Shown here piece by piece: positions 35,199 to 48,938 of a stretch of 64,000 nt of DNA. Location of the stretch: positions 62,001-126,000 of the forward strand of contig NW_027017963.1 in assembly GCF_032854445.1 (NCBI RefSeq). The letters are read 5' to 3'. Positions within the stretch are counted from its first letter, which is position 1. Each line of letters opens with the position of its first letter. Made by a program: the position numbers and the translations under genes. This stretch comes from Liolophura sinensis. Taxonomy: Eukaryota > Mollusca > Polyplacophora > Chitonida > Chitonidae. The notes under the pieces were generated by a model that saw nothing but the letters and a program-made list of their open reading frames with translations, was not told the origin of the DNA and searched no databases.

Positions 35199-38100
35199 CC
35201 CAAAGATTTGACGTCGTCTGGGCTACCGAAGGGCACATAACTTATAATGAAAAGTTGAATATAGTAATGACCAGTCGGGAATGTACATAGTTAATGTAGC
35301 CGATTTCAATTCGCAAAAAGACCAGGCAAAAATCCAAAAGTGGAAAAACTGTTCCAATGCTGCTGGTAAGAGGCTAATCCGACGTATTTTTGGACGAGAA
35401 ATCGAATGGTGCAAACCGCGTTGCTCTCCGACCAATACTTTTGGCTGTAGCCACAAATGAATAATCATTGATGTCAAGATCACGTGCCCAGCAACGGCTC
35501 TTACTCCATGGAAACCATAGAAATTTGCAATTTTTCAACAGCTGGAGATGCCTGGCCCAATTGCGCATCTTTTGGCACCTTATTGATGTGGGTCAGTGTT
35601 CAATTGTACTTTTTACAGCGGACTGTATCAAGTACCTTGTGTTTTTTTTATATACAATTGGTGTGGTTTTTCTACATGTAGATAAAGACATTGAGTTTGT
35701 CTTCGACTTAGAAGTAAGACAACTGCTGGGTGAGTTAAATGGGCTTGGCCCAAAGAATTGACGTCGTCTGGGCTACCGAAGGGCACATAACTTATAATGA
35801 AAAGTTGAATATAGTAATGACCAGTCGCGATTGTACATAGTTAATGTAGCCGATTTCAATTAGAAAAAATACCAGGGAAAAATCCAAAAGTGGAAAAACT
35901 GTTCCAATGTAAGAGGCTAATCCGACGTATTTTTGGACGAGAAATCGAATGGTGCAAACCGCGTTGCTCTCCGACCAATACTTTTGGCTGTAGCCACAAA
36001 TGAATAATCATTGATGTCAAGATCACGTGCCCAGCAACGGCTCTTACTCCATGGAAACCAAGGAAATTTGCAATTTTTCAACAGCTGGAGATGCCTGGCC
36101 CAATTGCGCATCTTTTGGCACCTTATTGATGTGGGTCAGTGTTCAATTGTACTTTTTACAGCGGACTGTATCAAGTACCTTGTGTTTTTTTTATATACAA
36201 ATGGTGTGGTTTTTCTACATGTAGATAAAGACATTGAGTTTGTCTTCGACTTAGAAGTAAGACATTTGCTGGGTGAGTTAAATGGGCTTGGCCCAAAGAT
36301 TTGACGTCGTCTGGGCTACCGAAGGGCACATAACTTATAATGAAAAGTTGAATATAGTAATGACCAGTCGCGATTGTACATAGTTAATGTAGCCGATTTC
36401 AATTCGCAAAAAGACCAGGCAAAAATCCAAAAGTGGAAAAACTGTTCCAATGCTGCTGGTAAGAGGCTAATCCGACGTATTTTTGGACGAGAAATCGAAT
36501 GGTGCAAACCGCGTTGCTCTCCGACCAATACTTTTGGCTGTAGCCACAAATGAATAATCATTGATGTCAAGATCACGTGCCCAGCAACGGCTCTTACTCC
36601 ATGGAAACCAAGGAAATTTGCAATTTTTCAACAGCTGGAGATGCCTGGCCCAATTGCACATCTTTTGACACCTTATTGATGTGGGTCAGTGTTCAATTGT
36701 ACTTTTTACAGCGGACTGTATCAAGTACCTTGTGTTTTTTTTATATACAAATGGTGTGGTTTTTCTACATGTAGATAAAGACATTGAGTTTGTCTTCGAC
36801 TTAGAAGTAAGACAACTGCTGGGTGAGTTAAATGGGCTTGGCCCAAAGATATGACGTCTTCTGGGCTACCGAAGGGCACATAACTTATAATGAAAAGTTG
36901 AATATAGTAATGACCAGTCGCGAATGTACATAGTTAATGTAGCCGATTTCAATTAGCAAAAAGACCAGGCAAAAATCCAAAAGTGGAAAAACTGTTCCAA
37001 TGCTGCTGGTAAGAGACTAATCCGACGTATTTTTGGACGAGAAATCGAATGGTGCAAACGGCGTTGCTCTCCGACCAATACTTTTGGCTGTAGCCACAAA
37101 TGAATAATCATTGATGTCAAGATCACGTGCCCAGCAACGGCTCTTACTCCATGGAAACCATAGAAATTTGCAATTTTTCAACAGCTGGAGATGCCTGGCC
37201 CAATTGCGCATCTTTTGGCACCTTATTGATGTGGGTCAGTGTTCAATTGTACTTTTTACAGCGGACTGTATCAAGTACCTTGTGTTTTTTTTATATACAA
37301 TTGGTGTGGTTTTTCTACATGTACATAAAGACATTGAGTTTGTCTTCGACTTAGAAGTAAGACAACTGCTGGGTGAGTTAAATGGGCTTGGCCCAAAGAA
37401 TTGACGTCGTCTGGGCTACCGAAGGGCACATAACTTATAATGAAAAGTTGAATATAGTAATGACCAGTCGCGATTGTACATAGTTAATGTAGTCGATTTC
37501 AATTCGCAAAAAGACCAGGCAAAAATCCAAAAGTGGAAAAACTGTTCCAATGCTGCTGGTAAGAGGCTAATCCGACGTATTTTTGGACGAGAAATCGAAT
37601 GGTGCAAACGGCGTTGCTCTCCGACCAATACTTTTGGCTGTAGCCACAAATGAATAATCATTGATGTCAAGATCACGTGCCCAGCAACGGCTCTTACTCC
37701 ATGGAAACCATAGAAATTTGCAATTTTTCAACAGCTGGAGATGCCTGGCCCAATTGCGCATCTTTTGGCACCTTATTGATGTGGGTCAGTGTTCAATTGT
37801 ACTTTTTACAGCGGACTGTATCAAGTACCTTGTGTTTTTTTTATATACAAATGGTGTGGTTTTTCTACATGTAGATAAAGACATTGAGTTTGTCTTCGAC
37901 TTAGAAGTAAGACATTTGCTGGGTGAGTTAAATGAGCTTGGCCCAAAGATTTGACGTCGTCTGGGCTACCGAAGGGCACATAACTTATAATGAAAAGTTG
38001 AATATAGTAATGACCAGTCGCGATTGTACATAGTTAATGTAGCCGATTTCAATTCGCAAAAAGACCAGGCAAAAATCCAAAAGTGGAAAAACTGTTCCAA

Positions 38101-41100
38101 TGCTGCTGGTAAGAGGCTAATCCGACGTATTTTTGGACGAGAAATCGAATGGTGCAAACCGCGTTGCTCTCCGACCAATACTTTTGGCTGTAGCCACAAA
38201 TGAATAATCATTGATGTCAAGATCACGTGCCCAGCAACGGCTCTTACTCCATGGAAACCAAGGAAATTTGCAATTTTTCAACAGCTGGAGATGCCTGGCC
38301 CAATTGCACATCTTTTGACACCTTATTGATGTGGGTCAGTGTTCAATTGTACTTTTTATAGCGGACTGTATCAAGTATCTTGTGTTTTTTTTATATACAA
38401 ATGGTGTGGTTTTTCTACATGTAGATAAAGACATTGAGTTTGTCTTCGACTTAGAAGTAAGACAACTGCTGGGTGAGTTAAATGGGCTTGGCCCAAAGAT
38501 ATGACGTCTTCTGGGCTACCGAAGGGCACATAACTTATAATGAAAAGTTGAATATAGTAATGACCAGTCGCGAATGTACATAGTTAATGTAGCCGATTTC
38601 AATTCGCAAAAAGACCAGGCAAAAATCCAAAAGTGGAAAAACTGTTCCAATGCTGCTGGTAAGAGGCTAATCCGACGTATTTTTGGACGAGAAATCGAAT
38701 GGTGCAAACCGCGTTGATCTCCGACCAATACTTTTGGCTGTAGCCACAAATGAATAATCATTGATGTCAAGATCACGTGCCCAGCAACGGCTCTTACTCC
38801 ATGGAAACCATAGAAATTTGCAATTTTTCAACAGCTGGAGATGCCTGGCCCAATTGCGCATCTTTTGGCACCTTATTGATGTGGGTCAGTGTTCAATTGT
38901 ACTTTTTACAGCGGACTGTATCAAGTACCTTGTGTTTTTTTTATATACAATTGGTGTGGTTTTTCTACATGTAGATAAAGACATTGAGTTTGTCTTCGAC
39001 TTAGAAGTAAGACAACTGCTGGGTGAGTTAAATGGGCTTGGCCCAAAGAATTGACGTCGTCTGGGCTACCGAAGGGCACATAACTTATAATGAAAAGTTG
39101 AATATAGTAATGACCAGTCGCGATTGTACATAGTTAATGTAGCCGATTTCAATTAGAAAAAATACCAGGGAAAAATCCAAAAGTGGAAAAAGTGTTCCAA
39201 TGCTGCTAGTAAGAGACTAATCCGACGTATTTTTTGACGAGAAATCGAATGGTGCAAACCGCGTTGCTCTCCGACCAATACTTTTGGCTGTAGCCACAAA
39301 TGAATAATCATTGATGTCAAGATCACGTGCCCAGCAACGGCTCTTACTCCATGGAAACCAAGGAAATTTGCAATTTTTCAACAGCTGGAGATGCCTGCCC
39401 AATTGCGCATCTTTTGGCACCTTATTGATGTGGGTCAGTGTTCAATTGTACTTTTTTACAGCAGACTGTATTATGTACCTTGTGTTTTTTTATATACAAA
39501 TGGTGTGATTTTTCTACATGTAGATAAAGACATTGAGTTCGTCTTCGACTTAGAAATAAGACATTTGCTGGGTGAGTTAAATGGGCTTGGCCCAAAGATT
39601 TGACGTCGTCTGGGCTACCGAAGGGCACATAACTTATAATGAAAAGTTGAATATAGTAATGACCAGTCGCGATTGTACATAGTTAATGTAGCCGATTTCA
39701 ATTCGCAAAAAGACCAGGCAAAAATCCAAAAGTGGAAAAACTGTTCCAATGCTGCTGGTAAGAGGCTAATCCGACGTATTTTTGGACGAGAAATCGAATG
39801 GTGCAAACGGCGTTGCTCTCCGACCAATACTTTTGGCTGTAGCCACAAATGAATAATCATTGATGTCAAGATCACGTGCCCAGCAACGGCTCTTACTCCA
39901 TGGAAACCATAGAAATTTGCAATTTTTCAACAGCTGGAGATGCCTGGCCCAATTGCGCATCTTTTGGCACCTTATTGATGTGGGTCAGTGTTCAATTGTA
40001 CTTTTTACAGCGGACTGTATCAAGTACCTTGTGTTTTTTTTATATACAATTGGTGTGGTTTTTCTACATGTAGATAAAGACATTGAGTTTGTCTTCGACT
40101 TAGAAGTAAGACAACTGCTGGGTGAGTTAAATGGACTTGGCCCAAAGAATTGACGTCGTCTGGGCTACCGAAGGGCACATAACTTATAATGAAAAGTTGA
40201 ATATAGTAATGACCAGTCGCGATTGTACATAGTTAATGTAGCCGATTTCAATTAGAAAAAATACCAGGGAAAAATCCAAAAGTGGAAAAACTGTTCCAAT
40301 GCTGCTAGTAAGAGGCTAATCCGACGTATTTTTGGACGAGAAATCGAATGGTGCAAACCGCGTTGCTCTCCGACCAATACTTTTGGCTGTAGCCACAAAT
40401 GAATAATCATTGATGTCAAGATCACGTGCCCAGCAACGGCTCTTACTCCATGGAAACCAAGGAAATTTGCAATTTTTCAACAGCTGGAGATGCCTGGCCC
40501 AATTGCGCATCTTTTGGCACCTTATTGATGTGGGTCAGTGTTCAATTGTACTTTATACAGCGGACTGTATCAAGTACCTTGTGTTTTTTTTATATACAAA
40601 TGGTGTGGTTTTTCTACATGTAGATAAAGACATAAAGTTTGTCTTCGACTTAGAAGTAAGACATTTGCTGGGTGAGTTAAATGGGCTTGGCCCAAAGATT
40701 TGACGTCGTCTGGGCTACCGAAGGGTACATAACTTATAATGAAAAGTTGAATATAGTAATGACCAGTCGCGATTGTACATAGTTAATGTAGCCGATTTCA
40801 ATTCGCAAAAAGACCAGGCAAAAATCCAAAAGTGGAAAAACTGTTCCAATGCTGCTGGTAAGAGGCTAATCCGACGTATTTTTGGACGAGAAATCGAATG
40901 GTGCAAACCGCGTTGCTCTCCGACCAATACTTTTGGCTGTAGCCACAAATGAATAATCATTGATGTCAAGATCACGTGCCCAGCAACGGCTCTTACTCCA
41001 TGGAAACCAAGGAAATTTGCAATTTTTCAACAGCTGGAGATGCCTGGCCCAATTGCGCATCTTTTGGCACCTTATTGATGTGGGTCAGTGTTCAATTGTA

Positions 41101-42892
41101 CTTTTTATAGCGGACTGTATCAAGTACCTTGTGTTTTTTTTATATACAAATGGTGTGGTTTTTTTACATGTAGATAAAGACATTGAGTTTGTCTTCGACT
41201 TAGAAGTAAGACAACTGCTGGGTGAGTTAAATGGGCTTGGCCCAAAGATTTGACGTCGTCTGGGCTACCGAAGGGCACATAACTTATAATGAAAAGTTGA
41301 ATATAGTAATGACCAGTCGCGATTGTACATAGTTAATGTAGCCGATTTCAATTCGCAAAAAGACCAGGCAAAAATCCAAAAGTGGAAAAACTGTTCCAAT
41401 GCTGCTGGTAAGAGGCTAATCCGACGTATTTTTGGACGAGAAATCGAATGGTGCAAACCGCGTTGCTCTACGACCAATACTTTTGGCTGTAGCCACAAAT
41501 GAATAATCATTGATGTCAAGATCACGTGCCCAGCAACGGCTCTTACTCCATGGAAACCAAGGAAATTTGCAATTTTTCAACAGCTGGAGATGCCTGCCCA
41601 ATTGCGCATCTTTTGGCACCTTATTGATGTGGGTCAGTGTTCAATTGTACTTTTTTACAGCAGACTGTATCATGTACCTTGTGTTTTTTTATATACAAAT
41701 GGTGTGGTTTTTCTACATGTAGATAAAGACATTGAGTTCGTCTTCGACTTAGAAATAAGACATTTGCTGGGTGAGTTAAATGGGCTTGGCCCAAAGATTT
41801 GACGTCGTCTGGGCTACCGAAGGGCACATAACTTATAATGAAAAGTTGAATATAGTAATGACCAGTCGCGATTGTACATAGTTAATGTAGCCGATTTCAA
41901 TTCGCAAAAAGACCAGGCAAAAATCCAAAAGTGGAAAAACTGTTCCAATGCTGCTGGTAAGAGGCTAATCCGACGTATTTTTGGACGAGAAATCGAATGG
42001 TGCAAACCGCGTTGCTCTCCGACCAATACTTTTGGCTGTAGCCACAAATGAATAATCATTGATGTCAAGATCACGTGCCCAGCAACGGCTCTTACTCCAT
42101 GGAAACCAAGGAAATTTGCAATTTTTCAACAGCTGGAGATGCCTGGCCCAATTGCGCATCTTTTGGCACCTTATTGATGTGGGTCAGTGTTCAATTGTAC
42201 TTTTTATAGCGGACTGTATCAAGTACCTTGTGTTTTTTTTATATACAAATGGTGTGGTTTTTCTACATGTAGATAAAGACATTGAGTTTGTCTTCGACTT
42301 AGAAGTAAGACAACTGCTGGGTGAGTTAAATGGGCTTGGCCCAAAGATATGACGTCTTCTGGGCTACCGAAGGGCACATAACTTATAATGAAAAGTTGAA
42401 TATAGTAATGACCAGTCGCGAATGTACATAGTTAATGTAGCCGATTTCAATTCGCAAAAAGACCAGGCAAAAATCCAAAAGTGGAAAAACTGTTCCAATG
42501 CTGCTGGTAAGAGGCTAATCCGACGTATTTTTGGACGAGAAATCGAATGGTGCAAACCGCGTTGCTCTCCGACCAATACTTTTGGCTGTAGCCACAAATG
42601 AATAATCATTGATGTCAAGATCACGTGCCCAGCAACGGCTCTTACTCCATGGAAAACAAGGAAATTTGCAATTTTTCAACAGCTGGAGATGCCTGGCCCA
42701 ATTGCGCATCTTTTGGCACCTTATTGATGTGGGTCAGTGTTCAATTGTACTTTTTTACAGCAGACTGTATCAAGTACCTTGTGTTTTTTTTTTATATACA
42801 AATGGTGTGGTTTTTCTACATGTAGATAAAGACATTGAGTTTGTCTTCGACTTAGAAGTAAGACATTTGCTGGGTGAGTTAAATGGGCTTGG
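35199..42892 (+). repeat. Large duplication, copy B (M65-M78, 14 monomers)
   Basis: Partner of 22002-29697. The left edge falls between 35199 and about 35270: the opening GATTTGACGTCGTC is unlike M41, while CAGTCGGGAATG just after is M41-specific. Differences from copy A include TACATAAAG for TAGATAAAG near 37322, GTATCTTG near 38377, GTGTGATTTT near 39505, AATGGACTTGG near 40130, CATAAAGTTT near 40631 and a T8 rather than T9 tract in M67. The right edge is at about 42918, where M79 begins to diverge. Confidence 0.92.
35749..36291 (+). repeat. M66, monomer with the same 7-bp deletion as M42
   Basis: GTTCCAATG joins TAAGAGGC at 35909, exactly as in M42, 13,197 bp upstream. Confidence 0.9.
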
Positions 42893-43440
42893 CCCAAAGA
42901 TTTGACGTCGTCTGGGCTAAAGGGCAAATAACTTATAATGAAAAGTGGAATATAGTAATGACCAGTCGCGATTGTACATAGTTAATGTAGCCAATTTCAA
43001 TTAGAAAAAATACCAGGCAAAAATCCAAAAGTGGAAAAACTGTTCCAATGCTGCTGGTAAGAGGCTAATCCGACGTATTTTTTGACGAGAAATCCAATGG
43101 TGCAAACCGCGTTGCTTTCCGACCAATACTTTTGGCTGTAACCACAAATGAATAATCATTGATGTCAAGATCACGTGCCCAGCAACGGCTCTTACTCCAT
43201 GGAAACCAAGGAAATTTGCAATTTTTCAACAGCTGGAGATGCCTGGCCCAATTGCGCATCTTTTGGCACCTTATTGATGTGGGTCAGTGTTCAATTGTAC
43301 TTTTTACAGCGGACTGTATCAAGTACCTTGTGTTTTTTTTTATATACAAATGGTGTGGTTTTTCTACATGTAGATAAAGACATTGAGTTTGTCTTCGACT
43401 TAGAAGTAAGACAACTGCTGGGTGAGTTAAATGGGCTTGG
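42893..43440 (+). repeat. M79, boundary monomer between two subfamilies
   Basis: Opens like the preceding array, then shows a 3-bp loss (GGGCTAAAGGGC for GGGCTACCGAAGGGC, near 42918), GGGCAAATAAC, and the first AAAAGTGGAATATAG in the window, followed by GCCAATTTC, AATCCAATGG, TTGCTTTCC and GTAACCAC. It has 9 Ts in the poly-T tract and ends GGCGCAAAG. To its left no copy has the GTGGAATATAG variant; to its right many do. Confidence 0.8.
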
Positions 43441-46400
43441 CGCAAAGATTTGACGTCGTCTGGGCTACCGAAGGGCACATAACTTATAATGAAAAGTTGA
43501 ATATATTAATGACCAGTCGCGATTGTACATAGTTAATGTAGCCGATTTCAATTCGCAAAAAGACCAGGCAAAAATCCTAAAGTGGAAAAACTGTTCAAAT
43601 GCTGCTGGTAAGAGGCTAATCCGACGTATTTTTTGACGAGAAATCGAATGGTGCAAACCGCGTTGCTCTCCGACCAATACTTTTGGCTGTAGCCACAAAT
43701 GAATAATCATTGATGTCAAGATCACGTGCCCAGCAACTGCTCTTACTCCATGGAAACCAAGGAAATTTGCAATTTTTCAACAGCTGGAGATGCCTGGCCC
43801 AATTGCGCATCTTTTGGCACCTTATTGATGTGGGTCAGTGTTCAATTGTACTTTTTACAGCGGACTGTATCAAGTACCTTGTGTTTTTTTTATATACAAA
43901 TGGTGTGGTTTTTCTACATGTAGATAAAGACATTGAGTTTGTCTTCGACTTAGAAGTAAGACATTTGCTGGGTGAGTTAAATGGGCTTGGCCCAAAGATT
44001 TGACGTCGTCTGGGCTACCGAAGGGCACATAACTTATAATGAAAAGTTGAATATAGTAATGACCAGTCGCGATTGTACATAGTTAATGTAGCCGATTTCA
44101 ATTAGAAAAAATACCAGGCAAAAATCCAAAAGTGGAAAAACTGTTCCAATGCTGCTGGTAAGAGGCTAATCCGACGTATTTTTTGACGAGAAATCGAATG
44201 GTGCAAACCGCGTTGCTCTCCGACCAATACTTTTGGCTGTAGCCACAAATGAATAATCATTGATGTCAAGATCACGTGCCCAGCAACGGCTCTTACTCCA
44301 TGGAAACCAAGGAAATTTGCAATTTTTCAACAGCTGGAGATGCCTGGCCCAATTGCGCATCTTTTGGCACCTTATTGATGTGGGTCAGTGTTCAATTGTA
44401 CTTTTTACAGCGGACTGTATCAAGTACCTTGTGTTTTTTTTATATACAAATGGTGTGGTTTTTCTACATGTAGATAAAGACATTGAGTTTGTCTTCGACT
44501 TAGAAGTAAGACATTTGCTGGGTGAGTTAAATGGGCTTGGCCCAAAGATTTGACGTCGTCTGGGCTACCGAAGGGCACATAACTTATAATGAAAAGTGGA
44601 ATATAGTAATGACCAGTCGCGATTGTACATAGTTAATGTAGCCGATTTCAATTCGCAAAAAGACCAGGCAAAAATCCAAAAGTGGAAAAACTGTTCCAAT
44701 GCTGCTGGTAAGAGGCTAATCCGACGTATTTTTTGACGAGAAATCGAATGGTGCAAACCGCGTTGCTCTCCGACCAATACTTTTGGCTGTAGCCACAAAT
44801 GAATAATCATTGATGTCAAGATCACGTGCCCAGCAACGGCTCTTACTCCATGGAAACCAAGGAAATTTGCAATTTTTCAACAGCTGGAGATGCCTGGCCC
44901 AATTGCGCATCTTTTGGCACCTTATTGATGTGGGTCAGTGTTCAATTGTACTTTTTACAGCGGACTGTATCAAGTATCTTGTGTTTTTTTTATATACAAA
45001 TGGTGTGGTTTTTCTACATGTAGATAAAGACATTGAGTTTGTCTTCGACTTAGAAGTAAGACAACTGCTGGGTGAGTTAAATGGGCTTGGCCAAAAGATT
45101 TGACGTCGTCTGGGCTACCGAAGGGCACATAACTTATAATGAAAAGTGGAATATAGTAATGACCAGTCGCGATTGTACATAGTTAATGTAGCCGATTTCA
45201 ATTAGAAAAAATAACAGGCAAAAATCCAAAAGTGGAAAAACTGTTCCAATGCTGCAGGTAAGAGGCTAATCCGACGTATTTTTTGACGAGAAATCGAATG
45301 GTGCAAACCGCGTTGCTCTCCGACCAATACTTTTGGCTGTAGCCACAAAGGAGTAATCATTGATGTCAAGATCACGTGCCCAGCAACTGCTCTTACTCCA
45401 TGGAAACCAAGGAAATTTGCAATTTTTCAACAGCTGGAGATGCCTGGCCCAATTGCGCATCTTTTGGCACCTTATTGATGTGGGTCAGTGTTCAATTGTA
45501 CTTTTTACAGCGGACTGTATCAAGTACCTTCTGTTTTTTTTATATACAAATGGTGTGGTTTTTCTACATGTAGATAAAGACATTGAGTTTGTCTTCGACT
45601 TAGAAGTAAGACAACTGTTGGGTGAGTTAAATGGGCTTGGCCCAAAGATTTGACGTCGTCTGGGCTACCGAAGGGCACATAACTTATAATGAAAAGTGGA
45701 ATATAGTAATGACCAGTCGCGATTGTACATAGTTAATGTAGCCGATTTCAATTAGAAAAAATACCAGGCAAAAATCCAAAAGTGGAAAAACTGTTCCAAT
45801 GCTGCTGGTAAGAGGCTAATCCGACGTATTTTTTGACGAGAAATCGAATGGTGCAAACCGCGTTGCTCTCCGACCAATACTTTTGGCTGTAGCCACAAAG
45901 GAGTAATCATTGATGTCAAGATCACGTGCCCAGCAACTGCTCTTACTCCATGGAAACCAAGGAAATTTGCAATTTTTCAACAGCTGGAGATGCCTGGCCC
46001 AATTGCGCATCTTTTGGCACCTTATTGATGTGGGTCAGTGTTCAATTGTACTTTTTACAGCGGACTGTATCAAGTACCTTGTGTTTTTTTTATATACAAA
46101 TGGTGTGGTTTTTCTACATGTAGATAAAGACATTGAGTTTGTCTTCGACTTAGAAGTAAGACAACTGCTGGGTGAGTTAAATGGGCTTGGCCCAAAGATT
46201 TGACTTCGTCTGGGCTACCGAAGGGCACATAACTTATAATGAAAAGTTAAATATAGTAATGACCAGTCGCGATTGTACATAGTTAATGTAGCCGATTTCA
46301 ATTAGCAAAAAGACCAGGCAAAAATCCCAAAGTGGAAAAACTGTTCCAATGCTGCTTGTAAGAGGCTAATCCGACGTATTTTTTGACGAGAAATCGAATG

Positions 46401-48938
46401 GTGCAAACCGCGTTGCTTTCCGATCAATACTTTTGGCTGTAGCCACAAATGAATAATCATTGATGTCAAGATCACGTTCCCAGCAACGGCTCTTACTCCA
46501 TGGAAACCAAGGAAATTTGCAATTTTTCAACAGCTGGAGATGCCCGGCCCAATTGCGCATCTTTTGGCACCTTATTGATGTGGGTCAGTGTTCAATTGTA
46601 CTTTTTACAGCAGACTGTATTATGTACCTTGTGTTTTTTTATATACAAATGGTGTGGTTTTTCTACATGTAGATAAAGACATTGAGTTTGTCTTCGACTT
46701 AGAAGTAAGACAACTGCTGGGTGAGTTAAATGGGCTTGGCCCAAAGATTTGACGTCGTCTGGGCTACCGAAGGGCACATAACTTATAATGAAAAGTGGAA
46801 TATAGTAATGACCAGTCGCGATTGTACATAGTTAATGTAGCCGATTTCAATTAGAAAAAATACCAGGCAAAAATCCAAAAGTGGAAAAACTGTTCCAATG
46901 CTGCTGGTAAGAGGCTAATCCGACGTATTTTTTGACGAGAAATCGAATGGTGCAAACCGCGTTGCTCTCCGACCAATACTTTTGGCTGTAACCGCAAATG
47001 AATAATCATTGATGTCAAGATCACGTGCCCAGCAACGGCTCTTACTCAATGGAAACCAAGGAAATTTGCAATTTTTCAACAGCTGGAGATGCCTGGCCCA
47101 ATTGCGCATCTTTTGGCACCTTATTGATGTGGGTCAGTGTTCAATTGTACTTTTTACAGCGGACAGTATCAAGTACCTTTTGTTTTTTTATATACAAATG
47201 GTGTGGTTTTTCTACATGTAGATAAAGACATTGAGTTTGTCTTCGACTTAGAAGTAAGACAACTGCTGGGTGAGTTAAATGGGCTTGGCCCAAAGATTTG
47301 ACGTCGTCTGGGCTACCGAAGGGCACATAACTTATAATGAAAAGTTGAATATAGTAATGACCAGTCGCGAATGTACATAGTTAATGTAGCCGATTTCAAT
47401 TCGCAAAAAGACCAGGCAAAAATCCAAAAGTGGAAAAACTGTTCCAATGCTGCTGGTAAGAGACTAATCCGACGTATTTTTTGACGAGAAATCGAATGGT
47501 GCAAACCGCGTTGCTCTCCGACCAATACTTTTGGCTGTAGCCACAAATGAATAATCATTGATGTTAAGATCACGTGCCCAGCAACGGCTCTTACTCCATG
47601 GAAACCAAGGAAATTTGCAATTTTTCAACAGCTGGAGATGCCTGGCCCAATTGCGCATCTTTTGGCACCTTATTGATGTGGGTCAGTGTTCAATTGTACT
47701 TTTTACAGCGGACTGTATCAAGTACCTTGTGTTTTTTTTATATACAAATGGTGTGGTTTTTCTACATGTAGATAAAGACATTGAGATTGTCTTCGACTTA
47801 GAAGTAAGACAACTGCTGGGTGAGTTAAATGGGCTTGGCGCAAAGATTTGACGTCGTCTGGGCTACCGAAGGGCACATAACTTATAATGAAAAGTTGAAT
47901 ATAGTAATGACCAGTCGCGATTGTACATAGTTAATGTAGCCGATTTCAATTAGCAAAAAGACCAGGCAAAAATCTAAAAGTGGAAAAACTGTTCCAATGC
48001 TGCTGGTAAGAGGCTAATCCGACGTATTTTTTGACGAGAAATCGAATGGTGCAAACCGCGTTGCTCTCCGACCAATACTTTTGGCTGTAGCCACAAATGA
48101 ATAATCATTGATGTCAAGATCACGTGCCCAGCAACGGCTCTTACTCCATGGAAACCAAGGAAATTTGCAATTTTTCAACAGCTGGAGATGCCTGGCCCAA
48201 TTGCGCATCTTTTGGCACCTTATTGATGTGGGTCAGTGTTCAATTGTACTTTTTTACAGCAGACTGTATCATGTACCTTGTGTTTTTTTATATACAAATG
48301 GTGTGGTTTTTCTACATGTAGATAAAGACATTGAGTTTGTCTTCGACTTAGAAGTAAGACATTTGCTGGGTGAGTTAAATGGGCTTGGCCCAAAGATTTG
48401 ACGTCGTCTGGGCTACCGAAGGACACATAACTTATAATGAAAAGTTGAATATAGTAATGACCAGTCGCGATTGTACATAGTTAATGTAGCCGATTTCAAT
48501 TCGCAAAAAGACCCGGCAAAAATCCTAAAGTGGAAAAACTGTTCCAATGCTGCTGGTAAGAGGCTAATCCGACGTATTTTTTGACGAGAAATCGAATGGT
48601 GCAAACCGCGTTGCTCTCCGACCAATACTTTTGGCTGTAGCCACAAATGAATAATCATTGATGTCAAGATCACGTGCCCAGCAACTGCTCTTACTCCATG
48701 GAAACCAAGGAAATTTGCAATTTTTCAACAGCTGGAGATGCCTGGCCCAATTGCGCATCTTTTGGCACCTTATTGATGTGGGTCAGTGTTCAATTGTACT
48801 TTTTACAGCGGACTGTATCAAGTACCTTGTGTTTTTTTTATATACAAATGGTGTGGTTTTTCTACATGTAGATAAAGACATTGAGTTTGTCTTCGACTTA
48901 GAAGTAAGACATTTGCTGGGTGAGTTAAATGGGCTTGG
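43441..48938 (+). repeat. Monomers M80-M89, second subfamily, diversified
   Basis: Ten copies dominated by A(T6)GACGAG, with recurring markers CAGCAACTGCTC (M80, M83, M84, M89), ACAAAGGAGTAATC (M83, M84), AAAAGTGGAATATAG (M82-M84, M86) and ATCCTAAAG (M80, M89). M85 is unusually diverged: GACTTCGTC, AAGTTAAAT, ATCCCAAAG, CGATCAATAC, CACGTTCC (losing the CACGTG site) and GCCCGGCCC. M88 carries the T6-ACAGCAG / CATG / T7 haplotype. Confidence 0.78.
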
